Shown piece after piece: positions 23,555 through 32,053 of a DNA stretch of 48,612 nucleotides (its first letter is position 1; each line of letters opens with the position of its first letter). The position numbers were made by a program, and so were the translations under genes. This stretch comes from Candidatus Rifleibacteriota bacterium. Its GTDB lineage: Bacteria; Muiribacteriota; Ozemobacteria; Ozemobacterales; Ozemobacteraceae. The DNA lies in the NCBI GenBank assembly GCA_028691595.1, contig JAQUZA010000001.1, forward strand, positions 1 through 48,612, in the 5' to 3' direction. The notes under the pieces are model-generated. The model had not been told where the DNA came from, searched no databases, and saw nothing but the letters and a program-made list of their open reading frames with translations.

Positions 23555-25909
23555 ATGGAACAGAAAACTTTTCAGTGCCCGCATTGCCGGGAGATGAATT
23601 TTCCAATGGTTGAATTTTGCCGCCATTGCGGTGAGGCTTTGCACGTTCAGCCAAAGGTTGCAAATCAGACTCTCATCGTAAAATGGATACATCATTTCAT
23701 CGATGCCATGTTCTGGGTCGTTGATGAATCGGTGCGCTGGTGGGAAATCGGCAAGCTTTCGATTCAGCTCAAAACCTTGCGTCGTCGTCGGGCTCTGGTG
23801 TTTGCCGCGGTTGAAGCAGCAGAGCTGGCCGGCATCGATGCCGGCAGCGATGAAAAGCAGACTCTGGTTGGTGTTACCGAAGAACTGGCACGTCTTTCGG
23901 GTCGCGAAGAATTTTTGCGCAGCCGCTGCTGGGCGATGACGCCCGAACTGCTTTTTATTGCCATTTTTTGTCTTTTTCTCTATGGGCTGGTCATGCTGAA
24001 TCCGGGTCGCACCTTTTTGCCAAGAAAGCTTTCTGAACCGGGTATTTTCAGCGGTCAGGTCAGTCGGGTGCGCGATCTGGCTTTTAGCGGCAATTCTGTG
24101 GTTACAAGTGCCCGTTGGTTTAATGATCGGCTTTTTGTTGGCGGCGATGGTGGCCTTTCCATTATTGATCCAGTCTCTGGTGTGGCCACTCTATCGCGCG
24201 ATCTTCCGGATGACTTTTTTGTCAGAGACCTGGAAGTCGACGAAAGTCGTCTTTTCATCGGTGGGTTTCCCGGTATATATGTTCTTGAAAATACTATTTT
24301 AAAACCTTTTTATCATGATAACCAGTTGCCTGCCAATCTTATCAACGCAATCTCGGTTTCTGGAACCAACAATCTGCTCATTGGCACGGTTGGCAGGGGT
24401 ATGCTGCGAGGCAGCCCTGATTCAGCCGTATTTGTTCTTGGCACGCAGAAACGCACTATCAAAGACTTTGGTCGTCAGGGCAATGAGCTCTGGCTGATGC
24501 ACGAAGATGGAATTCTGACCGGTCGAGCCGATAACTTTGAACCTCTTAACCTGCAGGTGCTTGCCGGAAGGCATCTGAGATGTATGGTTACCACAGATCG
24601 AAACGTTTTTATTGGCACTGACCAGGGGGTTATCGCCGGTTATCGCAATGCACGCAACTGGGTCTGGACCATACTTTCAGCAGGAAAACCAGGGTATATA
24701 AACGACCTTGTCGTTTCCGGAGATATTCTTTTCATTGCATCTGATGAGGGTGTGTATCGTTTTGCCAAGGGACGCATGGAAAGGTTGTCCGCCATTCCAT
24801 GTCAGGCTATGTGTATCGGTTTGAATTTTCTTGCTGCAGTGAACGCAGATTCGATAATGCTTTTCTATTTTACCCCTGCGCCGGGTGACGCAAACGCCAG
24901 ACTTTTCGGCCCGATTCCAGAGATTGGCACCTACACGCCGTCTTTTCCGATGGTTCCACAGCTGCCGGCTGCCAGACTGCAGTATGGCCGACTACCAGAT
25001 TTCGGGCTGCTTGAAAGCGATGGAAAACTTCCTTTGACCAGCAGTATTGCGGCGACTGAGTCATTTTCTCCTGTAGACAAGCCTTTTGTCGCTCTACCAA
25101 CCATGCTGCAGAAACCGGTGTTTTCTGATATCGTCCTTTTTAAAGAATCTTATCTGCTTGCTACCGAGAATCGCGGGGTCTGGAACTACGATGGCCAGAA
25201 CTGGTCACAGCTTGCCGACATACCCGAATCGGGTGTTTCATCACTGATCTGCAACGCGCAATCCTGTTTTGCGTGGGGTGCTGCGGCCGGAATATTCAAG
25301 CTTGACGGCAGTCGGGGTATTCAGTTGGCCGGGCCAGAGAAGACAGCCGGTCTGATACACCTGTTTGCTGATTCTGATGATTCAATGTTGCTTCTTTTTT
25401 CTGACGGCTCGATAAAAAATTTTTCCTATGGTGAGCTGCGCGATCTTTTTGGTATTCCTGGCGAATTCAAGGGAGTTTTTCATTCGGTCTGGAAGATCGG
25501 TGACCGCCACCTGGTAGTTGTCGACAAGGGCGTAATGATGCACGAGTCTGAGCGTCAATGGAACCTGATATTCTTCAAGGGCAGTATCGACCTGGCAAAA
25601 GTTGTGGCGGTCGAACCCGGAAATGCCAATAACCTTTATATAGCTCTGAGCGACGGGCGGATATTCGAATTCAAAAATGAAAAACTTGAATTTATAGGCG
25701 TGATTTCTGATCAACCAGTGGCCATGAATTTTTCGGGTTTTCTCTGGGTGGCCACCAGGGAGGCCTTGTTTTTTCTCGAAAACAACAGTTTTGTACCCAC
25801 ACCATTCAAACCTTCTGATAATATTCTTGGGGCGTTTCCTCTCGCCGATGCCAGATCGGTTCTGATTTTCACTGGTTCAGGTGTAAAATCAATGGCTGGA
25901 CGACAATGA
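23555..25909 (+). CDS. Zinc-ribbon, single-TM, beta-propeller-like protein
   Basis: A 784-aa protein counted from the ATG at 23555; an in-frame TTG at 23537 would add six residues and neither has a good ribosome site. Residues 6-28 form a zinc ribbon with two CxxC knuckles (CPHC and CRHC). A helical cytoplasmic region follows to about residue 130, then one membrane helix (LLFIAIFCLFLYGLVML, residues about 131-147). The remaining 630 residues are repeating short beta blades, such as DESRLFIGGFPGIYVLEN, RNVFIGTDQGVIAG, GDILFIASDEGVYRFAKG and DSMLLLFSDGSIKNF. These resemble two-component-regulator-propeller or WD-like blades. The likely layout is a cytosolic ribbon with an extracytoplasmic sensing or binding propeller. 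I do not recognise a named family. Confidence 0.7.
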   Translation: MEQKTFQCPHCREMNFPMVEFCRHCGEALHVQPKVANQTLIVKWIHHFIDAMFWVVDESVRWWEIGKLSIQLKTLRRRRALVFAAVEAAELAGIDAGSDEKQTLVGVTEELARLSGREEFLRSRCWAMTPELLFIAIFCLFLYGLVMLNPGRTFLPRKLSEPGIFSGQVSRVRDLAFSGNSVVTSARWFNDRLFVGGDGGLSIIDPVSGVATLSRDLPDDFFVRDLEVDESRLFIGGFPGIYVLENTILKPFYHDNQLPANLINAISVSGTNNLLIGTVGRGMLRGSPDSAVFVLGTQKRTIKDFGRQGNELWLMHEDGILTGRADNFEPLNLQVLAGRHLRCMVTTDRNVFIGTDQGVIAGYRNARNWVWTILSAGKPGYINDLVVSGDILFIASDEGVYRFAKGRMERLSAIPCQAMCIGLNFLAAVNADSIMLFYFTPAPGDANARLFGPIPEIGTYTPSFPMVPQLPAARLQYGRLPDFGLLESDGKLPLTSSIAATESFSPVDKPFVALPTMLQKPVFSDIVLFKESYLLATENRGVWNYDGQNWSQLADIPESGVSSLICNAQSCFAWGAAAGIFKLDGSRGIQLAGPEKTAGLIHLFADSDDSMLLLFSDGSIKNFSYGELRDLFGIPGEFKGVFHSVWKIGDRHLVVVDKGVMMHESERQWNLIFFKGSIDLAKVVAVEPGNANNLYIALSDGRIFEFKNEKLEFIGVISDQPVAMNFSGFLWVATREALFFLENNSFVPTPFKPSDNILGAFPLADARSVLIFTGSGVKSMAGRQ

Positions 25910-25994
25910 ATTCTATCAGTAAAATAGCTCCTATGAATGCAAAAATTTGCCGATAACTACAGAGTCTGACCCCCACCCCCGGAATTGGCTGTAT

Positions 25995-26381
25995 ATGACA
26001 AAGGAATATTTGCCGGTATTTGCAGAAGAGATATTCATCGTCAACCTCTATGGTACTGACGATGAAATTGACGAATTCAATGAATTGATGAAAGCGACCC
26101 AGGTCGAAAAGAATCTGATGTCGATGGCTCTTATCATTGAAGAAATCAAGCGCCGCAATTTTCTTAAAATCAGCTGGCACTGCTGCTGGCGCTGTCAATA
26201 CTACCAGAACTGCAAAATCAACTGGTACCGCGGCGAACGTAACATGTCCATGCGCAACTGCTGCACATACTGTCAGAACTTCTGGGACTGCCACAAAAAG
26301 TTCTGCGCCGACGGCAAGCCCTGTGAAAACAACCCCGAAATCGAAATGGGTCATCCTAAGCCTGATGCAGAAAAAATCTAA
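25995..26381 (+). CDS. Cys-rich protein with two CCx2Cx5C clusters
   Basis: A 128-aa soluble protein from the ATG at 25995; an in-frame TTG at 25947 is possible but has no ribosome site. The first half is acidic and helical (EEIFIVNLYGTDDEIDEFNELMKA). The second half holds ten cysteines. CCWRCQYYQNC (Cys63, 64, 67, 73) is matched 26 residues later by CCTYCQNFWDC (Cys89, 90, 93, 99), and Cys104 and Cys110 follow. The two clusters look like an internal duplication, each able to bind Zn or an Fe-S cluster. Aromatic residues surround the cysteines. The 3' end overlaps the next exported protein gene by 17 bp. The family is unknown to me and the function cannot be stated. Confidence 0.65.
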   Translation: MTKEYLPVFAEEIFIVNLYGTDDEIDEFNELMKATQVEKNLMSMALIIEEIKRRNFLKISWHCCWRCQYYQNCKINWYRGERNMSMRNCCTYCQNFWDCHKKFCADGKPCENNPEIEMGHPKPDAEKI

Positions 26382-27123
26382 AGTTCCCGGTTTCTTTGCA
26401 AAAAATCTTTTCCCTGCCATGCTGGCAGGGTTTACTTTGTTCAGTTCCGTTCTCAGCGCAGGTTTAACGGTGCAGGGGCCATCGGGTTTCATTCAGGTCC
26501 CTTCGCACAAAACCGTCAACGCCAAAGAAGTCGAACTGGCAGTTCATAATCGTTTGTATCAGGTTCCAGGCACCAGTGATGAGGGCTACCTGACGCATAT
26601 GGCATTTGCATTCTCTCCTTTTCGAGACCTGGAACTGGGCTTGCAAAAAGCCATAGATTCGCGCAACAGCGCTCTTGACCCTGACCCAACGCTCAATTTC
26701 AAGGTCAGGCTTCCGTCAATCGGTGAGGGTGAATTTTCTGAACTCGCTTTTGGTGGAGTTTTCGACACTAATCCAAATAATTATCATACCTTATATCTTT
26801 CTCTGGGCGGCTTTGGCGTTGGCTGGAATTTTGGGGGCAACCCCGGCAGCGGTATGGCAAACTTCGGCGGCTACGATCAGGGCAAAAAAGAGCCTGAGTC
26901 TCTTTGTTTGCTTATTGGCGCTGAGTTTCCCGGCCGAAAGCCCGGCGAACGCGGTTATCGCAGTCAATATTTTCTTGATTACAACGGCGATGTGGTTTCG
27001 GCAGGCTGGAGATACAGCTCACATCGCGGTTTCTGGGTTGATGCTGCCATTCACAGCCCCAGCAGCTATGATGCATTCTATGATTACCGACCTTTGATAG
27101 TCGGGCTCGGCGCAAACTTTTAA
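26365..27123 (+). CDS. Exported YjbH-like beta-barrel protein
   Basis: A 252-aa protein from the ATG at 26365. Earlier in-frame starts would extend it into a low-complexity Ala/Thr-rich out-of-frame reading of the Cys-rich gene, so they are rejected. A signal peptide is clear (LFPAMLAGFTLFSSVLSA, cleavage near residue 32). The mature part begins GLTVQGPSGFIQVPS and has alternating beta strands ending in an aromatic residue or Phe (YRPLIVGLGANF), typical of outer-membrane barrels. The N-terminal pattern resembles YjbH/Gram-negative exopolysaccharide export barrels, in a short form. If it is an outer-membrane protein, the cell is diderm. Translational coupling to the Cys-rich protein is likely from the 17-bp overlap. 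Confidence 0.6.
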   Translation: MQKKSKVPGFFAKNLFPAMLAGFTLFSSVLSAGLTVQGPSGFIQVPSHKTVNAKEVELAVHNRLYQVPGTSDEGYLTHMAFAFSPFRDLELGLQKAIDSRNSALDPDPTLNFKVRLPSIGEGEFSELAFGGVFDTNPNNYHTLYLSLGGFGVGWNFGGNPGSGMANFGGYDQGKKEPESLCLLIGAEFPGRKPGERGYRSQYFLDYNGDVVSAGWRYSSHRGFWVDAAIHSPSSYDAFYDYRPLIVGLGANF

Positions 27124-27127
27124 AAAT

Positions 27128-27157
27128 TTGCCGATCCGGCGGCTATGCTGCTATAAT
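27128..27157 (+). promoter_or_regulatory. Promoter for nnr
   Basis: TTGCCG (27128-27133), an 18-bp spacer and a consensus TATAAT (27152-27157) preceded by TGC (extended -10). It is the best-looking -10 in the window. The GGAGG ribosome site and ATG follow within 30 bp. Confidence 0.7.
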
Positions 27158-27185
27158 TGGCCATCCCTGACAGGAGGATGGCAAT

Positions 27186-28751
27186 ATGAGGCTTTTTACC
27201 GCAGAGGAAATGCGTGCGGCCGACCAGCATGCAATCGAGAAGGTTGGCATTTCAGCCCTGGTTCTCATGGAAAACGCCGGAATAAAGGCGCTTTTGACCA
27301 TTGAAAAAATTCTCGGCGGTTTAAAGGGAAAAAGATTCACCGTTGTCTGTGGCCGTGGCAATAACGGCGGCGACGGCCTGGTGATTGCCCGTCACCTCTT
27401 TAACAATGACATTGCCGTGCACGTTTTTGTGACAGCCACTCCTGACGAAATGACCCCTGAGGCCCGCGCCAACTGTGAAATTTTGCTGAGAACCGGTTTA
27501 AATCCTGTGCTTCTCAAAGAACCCCAGGATATCGACCGTTTGCGTATTGCCATGGAATTCTCGGAATGTCTCGTGGATTGTCTTTATGGAACTGGCGTAA
27601 AAGGAGACATCGAGGGGTTTCCGGCAGAGATTGTCAGAGCCATGAATGATACCAGGGCGGTTAAGATTGCTATTGATCTGCCCTCTGGCCTTTGCGCGAC
27701 AACCGGTCATGTTTCAAACCCATGCATGGTTGCAAATTACACGGTCACTCTTGGTGTGCCCAAGGTTGGGCTGTTTGTGCTTCCCGGCAAACGGGCCGCC
27801 GGCGAAATATGGATTGCTGACATTGGTTTGCCGGCCGTCTCAGCTGCCAGTCCCGGTTCTTCGCATTTCCTCGTGACTTCGGGTCTTGTTTCATCAATCG
27901 TCCCGGAACGCGATGATTGCATTCACAAGGGAGATGCCGGCAAGATTCTGATTGTTGCCGGATCGAATGATTATCAGGGCGCTGGCGTAATGGCTTCTTA
28001 TGGCGCTTTACGCTCCGGAACAGGCATTGTGACTCTTGCTCTTCCTGATTGTCTTGAAGGAAAGATTTCCTGTCAGGTGCTTCCTGAAGTAATTCTTAAT
28101 TTTCTGCCATCTTCTGACGGCGGGTTTGACCTCTCTACCGAAAAATGTCTTGAACTTGCGGGCCGTTTCAGAACTGTTCTCGCCGGGCCGGGCTGGGGGC
28201 GTGGCGACAGCAGAGCCATGGCCCTTGAGAATCTTCTGCAGCACTGGAATGGCGTAGCGGTTCTCGATGCCGATGCATTGAACCTGGTTGCTGACAGTGA
28301 TATTCTCGCCAGTTCCCCGGCCCGAATTTTGATTACTCCGCACCTTGCCGAAATGGCGAGGCTTTGCCAGACCACCGTTGCTGAGGTTGCCGAAAATCAG
28401 GTAGAGATTGCCCGAAGATTTGCCCGTGAAAAAAAGGTAACGGTGGTGTTAAAGTCAGCAGTTACGATTATTGCTGATCAGAGGGGCGTTGTCTATGTTA
28501 ACAGTCGACCAAACAGTGGTCTGGCAAAAGGTGGAGCAGGGGATCTGCTGGCCGGGTTGATTGCCGGGTTGGCTGCAACCGGTATTTCAGAGCTGCATGC
28601 CGCAATTGCCGGCGTTTATCTTGTTTCTGAGGCTGCTGAACTTGCAAAAACGGAACTGGGGGCTGATTCGATGTCTATCAGTGAGGTTGCTTCTTATATT
28701 CCACGGGCTTTTAAATCAATTCGTGGCGAAGTTTTGCCAGAAAATCGCTAA
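27186..28751 (+). CDS. nnr: Bifunctional NAD(P)HX epimerase/dehydratase
   Basis: A 521-aa fusion repairing hydrated NADH and NADPH. Residues 1-215 are the YjeF N-terminal epimerase, with TAEEMRAADQHAIEKVGISALVLMENAG, GRGNNGGDGLVIARHL and DCLYGTGVKG...AIDLPSG. Residues 225-515 are the ribokinase-like ADP/ATP-dependent dehydratase (NnrD), with HKGDAGKILIVAGS, LAGPGWGRGDS, AVLDADALNL, LITPHLAEMARL and the signature NSGLAKGGAGDLLAGLIAGLA. The length fits fused bacterial members. Strong GGAGG is present. The gene is monocistronic or first in its transcript. Confidence 0.95.
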   Translation: MRLFTAEEMRAADQHAIEKVGISALVLMENAGIKALLTIEKILGGLKGKRFTVVCGRGNNGGDGLVIARHLFNNDIAVHVFVTATPDEMTPEARANCEILLRTGLNPVLLKEPQDIDRLRIAMEFSECLVDCLYGTGVKGDIEGFPAEIVRAMNDTRAVKIAIDLPSGLCATTGHVSNPCMVANYTVTLGVPKVGLFVLPGKRAAGEIWIADIGLPAVSAASPGSSHFLVTSGLVSSIVPERDDCIHKGDAGKILIVAGSNDYQGAGVMASYGALRSGTGIVTLALPDCLEGKISCQVLPEVILNFLPSSDGGFDLSTEKCLELAGRFRTVLAGPGWGRGDSRAMALENLLQHWNGVAVLDADALNLVADSDILASSPARILITPHLAEMARLCQTTVAEVAENQVEIARRFAREKKVTVVLKSAVTIIADQRGVVYVNSRPNSGLAKGGAGDLLAGLIAGLAATGISELHAAIAGVYLVSEAAELAKTELGADSMSISEVASYIPRAFKSIRGEVLPENR

Positions 28752-28797
28752 AAACTATGGCATTTTTTTTGTGCACAGTGCATAATTGAGCCGACAA

Positions 28798-28803
28798 TAT
28801 AAT
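28798..28803 (+). promoter_or_regulatory. Candidate -10 element for the walJ operon
   Basis: A perfect TATAAT lies 20 bp before the walJ TTG. No clear -35 at 16-18 bp is visible. The sequence GTGCACAGTGCATAAT (28771-28786) just upstream echoes the GTGCACACTGTGC found in the murD promoter. Confidence 0.4.
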
Positions 28804-28823
28804 CAAATAAGCAGGTAAAACAG

Positions 28824-29690
28824 TTGATAGGTATCACATTCATCGGTTCAGGCAGCAAGGGCAATGCAGCTTTACTTGAACTTGCGAATCGTTATTATCT
28901 TCTCGATGCAGGGCTTTCCTGTAAACGTATCAAAGATTTCCTTGACCAGCGGCATCTTGATTTCTCTGATCTTTCAGGGGTCTTCATAACGCACGAACAT
29001 GATGACCATATCAAGGGGTTGCGTGTTCTCTTGAGCCGGGCCGGCGAATTGCCACTTTACTGCACCAGGGGCACCATGTGCGCTCTAAATGCCCGTGGTC
29101 TTGAAGTTCCGAATCATGTCGAAATTGTTTATGGCCGTCGTCACGAACTCGAGGGCTGCAGTTTTCTGCCGTTCAAGGTGCCGCATGATGCTACCGAACC
29201 TGCTGGCCTCAGATTTGAAAGTTCAAACAAGATTATGGCACTCGCAACCGATCTTGGCCATGTAACTCCAGAAGTCCTGGAAAACATGAAGGATGCCGAT
29301 CTGGTCTGCGTAGAAAGCAACTATGATGAAGATATGCTGCGCACCAGTTCATACCCGGCCTGGTTAAAGCGCCGTATTCGCAGCCCAATGGGCCATCTGC
29401 CCAATGAAGGCGTTCGCGGCATACTGTCACGCATGAACAAGGTCCCGGAGGTCCTGGTGCTGATGCATATCAGTCAGGAATCAAACACCCCGGCGCTTGC
29501 GGTTGACGCTCTCGAAACATTTTTTTCCAATTCAGGTGCCAGATTCAGAACTGCCCATTTAAGTGTAACCTCCCAGGATCAACCCGGTGAGCGCCTGATG
29601 ATAGGTTCCGTTCTCCCTGAAAATCTCAAAAAAACATTGCTTGATAAGCATGAACGCATCGATCAGCCTTTTCTTAAAGTTGCCTGCTGA
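28824..29690 (+). CDS. walJ: WalJ/YycJ-type MBL-fold hydrolase
   Basis: A 288-aa metallo-beta-lactamase-fold protein from a TTG start with GCAGGT upstream. Family features are ITFIGSGSKGNAALLE, YYLLDAGLSCKRIKDFL, the zinc motif THEHDDHIKGL, PFKVPHDATEPAGL, MALATDLGHVT and CVESNYDEDML. YycJ/WalJ-type proteins resemble 5'-3' exonucleases and affect coordination of cell division and DNA replication in Firmicutes. The next gene is rlmH, with a 1-bp TGATG overlap. The walJ-rlmH pairing is also found elsewhere in bacteria, but here no walRK two-component genes are present. Confidence 0.87.
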   Translation: MIGITFIGSGSKGNAALLELANRYYLLDAGLSCKRIKDFLDQRHLDFSDLSGVFITHEHDDHIKGLRVLLSRAGELPLYCTRGTMCALNARGLEVPNHVEIVYGRRHELEGCSFLPFKVPHDATEPAGLRFESSNKIMALATDLGHVTPEVLENMKDADLVCVESNYDEDMLRTSSYPAWLKRRIRSPMGHLPNEGVRGILSRMNKVPEVLVLMHISQESNTPALAVDALETFFSNSGARFRTAHLSVTSQDQPGERLMIGSVLPENLKKTLLDKHERIDQPFLKVAC

Positions 29691-30115
29691 TGAAGGTCGA
29701 AATTCTCATGCTTGGAAAGATCGCCGATAAGCCCTATCAGAAGCTGGTCGATCTTTATCTTGAACGCTGTGCCCGTCGTTTACCGGTTGAAATTATAGCC
29801 TGCCGCAGCGAAGACGAACTGTTGAAGAGAATCAGCGGCAGAGAGTGTATCGTAGCTCTCGATGAGCATGCCAGTTGTCCTGATACTCAAGGCTTTTGCC
29901 GCTGGCTCGATCAGAAGATCAATTCAGGGGTCAATCGTATGACCATTTGTCTTGGTGGAGCTGCCGGGCATGATCCAAGAGTTAGAGCGGCCGCCGGTGA
30001 GTTTATTTCGCTTTCTCCATTGACCCTGAACCACCAGCTTGCGCTGCTGGTAATGGCCGAGCAGCTTTATCGCGCTGTTTCCATCATGTTTGGGGAGCCT
30101 TACCACAAAGCATGA
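29690..30115 (+). CDS. rlmH: RlmH, 23S rRNA pseudouridine-1915 N3-methyltransferase
   Basis: A 141-aa SPOUT-class methyltransferase, near the family size of about 155. It modifies pseudouridine 1915 in helix 69 of 23S rRNA. Conserved blocks are VEILMLGKIADKPYQKLVDLYLERC, VALDEHA, ICLGGAAGHDP (the SAM-binding knot loop) and LSPLTLNHQLALLVMAEQLYRAVSIMFGEPYHKA at the C-terminus, where the YHK ending is typical. It overlaps walJ by one base and cheR by 4 bp. Confidence 0.95.
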   Translation: MKVEILMLGKIADKPYQKLVDLYLERCARRLPVEIIACRSEDELLKRISGRECIVALDEHASCPDTQGFCRWLDQKINSGVNRMTICLGGAAGHDPRVRAAAGEFISLSPLTLNHQLALLVMAEQLYRAVSIMFGEPYHKA

Positions 30116-30972
30116 TATACATAGAAAAACGAAAAATCGATCATATCAGCAGACTGGTGCACGATTATTCGGGCATTGTTGTCGAACGGGTTACCAGTCG
30201 CCAGGTCGAAAAGAAGATTTCTGACCAGATGTCGCGCTTCAAGGTCAGCAATCTTGATGATTATATAAGTATTCTCGAATCCTTCAGCCACAATCCACTG
30301 GCCATGGACGACCTGATAGCTGATCTGACCGTCAGCGAAAGCTTTTTTTTCCGCAATCCCGGGCAGTTCAAATACATGCTCGAAGTGCTTCTGCCAGAGT
30401 TTTTCGATCGCCAGGGCTTTCAATTTCCCTTCAGAATCTGGAGCGCCGGTTGTTCAAGAGGCGAAGAAGCTTATTCTATCGCTATGGTCGCGCGAAAATT
30501 TCAAAATCAGTTCGCTGAAGCCAGATTTTCAATTAACGCCGGTGATATAAACTCACGAAATCTGCAAATGGCAAAAGAAGGCGTATTTTGCAAACGTTCT
30601 TTACGTGACAAGTTGCCTGAATTTGAGGAATTTTTTGGTTTTTCTCTCGGAAGGTGTGACGAGAGCGGTAATTGCGTCGTTAACGAAGAACTGCGCAAAA
30701 TGATTGAATTTCAGCGGCTGAACCTTAAAAATTTACAAAGCTTGAAATGCCTGACAGGGTCCGATATCATCTTTTGTAGAAATGTTCTTATTTATTTTGA
30801 CGAGCATCTGCGGAGTCTTCTTTTTGAAGATTTTTTCAAATATCTGAACCCGGGGGGAGTAGTCTTTATCGGTGAAAGTGAATGTCTACCTCCTTTGGAT
30901 ATCGGTTTCGAAACCATAAATTATAAAAACAGCTACGCTTACCGTAAGCCACTGTTAAAGCAAAGCAAATGA
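30112..30972 (+). CDS. cheR: CheR-type MCP glutamate methyltransferase
   Basis: A 286-aa SAM-dependent methyltransferase of the CheR family. An N-terminal helical domain (about residues 1-80, with LTVSESFFFRNPGQF) is followed by the SAM domain. SAM motifs are IWSAGCSRGEEAYSIAMVA, INAGDINSRNLQMAKEG and the later DIIFCRNVLIYFDEHLRSLL. The C-terminus has LNPGGVVFIGESECL. CheR adds methyl groups to chemoreceptors, opposing CheB encoded next. The ATG overlaps the rlmH stop by 4 bp and the gene overlaps cheB by 4 bp. No cheA, cheW or receptor gene is in the window. Confidence 0.93.
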   Translation: MIYIEKRKIDHISRLVHDYSGIVVERVTSRQVEKKISDQMSRFKVSNLDDYISILESFSHNPLAMDDLIADLTVSESFFFRNPGQFKYMLEVLLPEFFDRQGFQFPFRIWSAGCSRGEEAYSIAMVARKFQNQFAEARFSINAGDINSRNLQMAKEGVFCKRSLRDKLPEFEEFFGFSLGRCDESGNCVVNEELRKMIEFQRLNLKNLQSLKCLTGSDIIFCRNVLIYFDEHLRSLLFEDFFKYLNPGGVVFIGESECLPPLDIGFETINYKNSYAYRKPLLKQSK

Positions 30973-32030
30973 CAGAAAATAAAAAAATTAGAGTTTTGAT
31001 CGTTGATGATTCAGCATTCATGCGCACCGCTATTGAACGCATGATTAACAGTGATCCTTCCCTTGAGATTATCGGCTCGGCGGCGAATGGTCGTGAGGCT
31101 GTCGAAAAGGTAGCGCGTCTGCGGCCTGATGTCGTCACCATGGACGTGGAAATGCCAATCATGGATGGTCTTCAAGCGCTCAAGGAAATCATGAGGTTAT
31201 GCCCGACTCCGGTGCTTATGGTCAGTTCGCTGACTAAAGAAGGAGCCAAGGTTACCCTCGATGCCTTCGATCTCGGAGCTGTTGATTACGTTCCCAAGCC
31301 GGGCTCGACACTTTCTGCCACCATACTCACTCTCAAAGATGATTTGTTGCAAAAAATTCATGCAGCCGCCGGCTGCCAGCCGAAAGCTGTTAAACTTGAT
31401 TTTGCCGGAGCCCGTCGTGGGCCCAAAAAACCTTTGGCCAGCACCGATGAAATCATCAGCCGGGCAATTTTTATCGGTGCTTCAACGGGCGGGCCTCCAG
31501 CGGTTCAGAAGATTCTTAGCATGATTGACCCAGCTTTGCCGGCACCAATCGTCGTTGCTCAGCACATGCCCAAGGCTTTTACCGCGGCTTTTGCCTCAAG
31601 AATGAATCTTCTCTGTGGCATCAGGGTTAAAGAAGCTTGCGATGGAGAGCCTTTGCAGAATTCAATTGCCTATATCTGCCCGGGCGATCACCAGACCCGC
31701 GTGAGTCGAAGCATCGATGGGCGCTGTTGTTTTGCCATTACTCCGAATTCAATTGAACAAGATCGTTTCGCTCCCTGTATCAACACTCTGTTTTTCTCTG
31801 CTGCCAAAGAGTTTGCCCACAAAAGCATCGGGGTCATTCTCACAGGCATGGGCGAAGATGGTGTCAGAGGTATGAAAAATATTAAACTTATGGGTGGCCT
31901 GACCATAGCCCAGGATAGAAGTTCTTCAGTGGTCTACGGCATGCCGCGTGCTGCCCTCGAACAGGAAGCGGCCGTAAGAATCCTGAACCTCGAAGAAATA
32001 GCCCGCGAAATTGAACTTTCGCTTAAATAA
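30969..32030 (+). CDS. cheB: CheB, chemotaxis response-regulator glutamate methylesterase
   Basis: A 353-aa two-domain protein. Residues 5-120 are a receiver with acidic pair Asp13/Asp14, phospho-acceptor Asp59 (VTMDVEMP) and a typical switch region. Residues about 160-350 are the CheB methylesterase with GASTGGPPAVQ (Ser172), AQHMPKAFTAAF (His199) and GMGEDGVRGMK (Asp297), a complete Ser-His-Asp set. It demethylates or deamidates receptors. cheR overlaps it, and a ferritin-like gene follows 24 bp later. Confidence 0.95.
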   Translation: MTENKKIRVLIVDDSAFMRTAIERMINSDPSLEIIGSAANGREAVEKVARLRPDVVTMDVEMPIMDGLQALKEIMRLCPTPVLMVSSLTKEGAKVTLDAFDLGAVDYVPKPGSTLSATILTLKDDLLQKIHAAAGCQPKAVKLDFAGARRGPKKPLASTDEIISRAIFIGASTGGPPAVQKILSMIDPALPAPIVVAQHMPKAFTAAFASRMNLLCGIRVKEACDGEPLQNSIAYICPGDHQTRVSRSIDGRCCFAITPNSIEQDRFAPCINTLFFSAAKEFAHKSIGVILTGMGEDGVRGMKNIKLMGGLTIAQDRSSSVVYGMPRAALEQEAAVRILNLEEIAREIELSLK

Positions 32031-32053
32031 CTGCCTGCAACAGGAGAAACAAA

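Noticed and set aside
26137..26364. N-terminal extension of the barrel protein rich in Thr/Ala
   Set aside because: This is the Cys-rich gene read in another frame; the signal peptide starts at the ATG at 26365.
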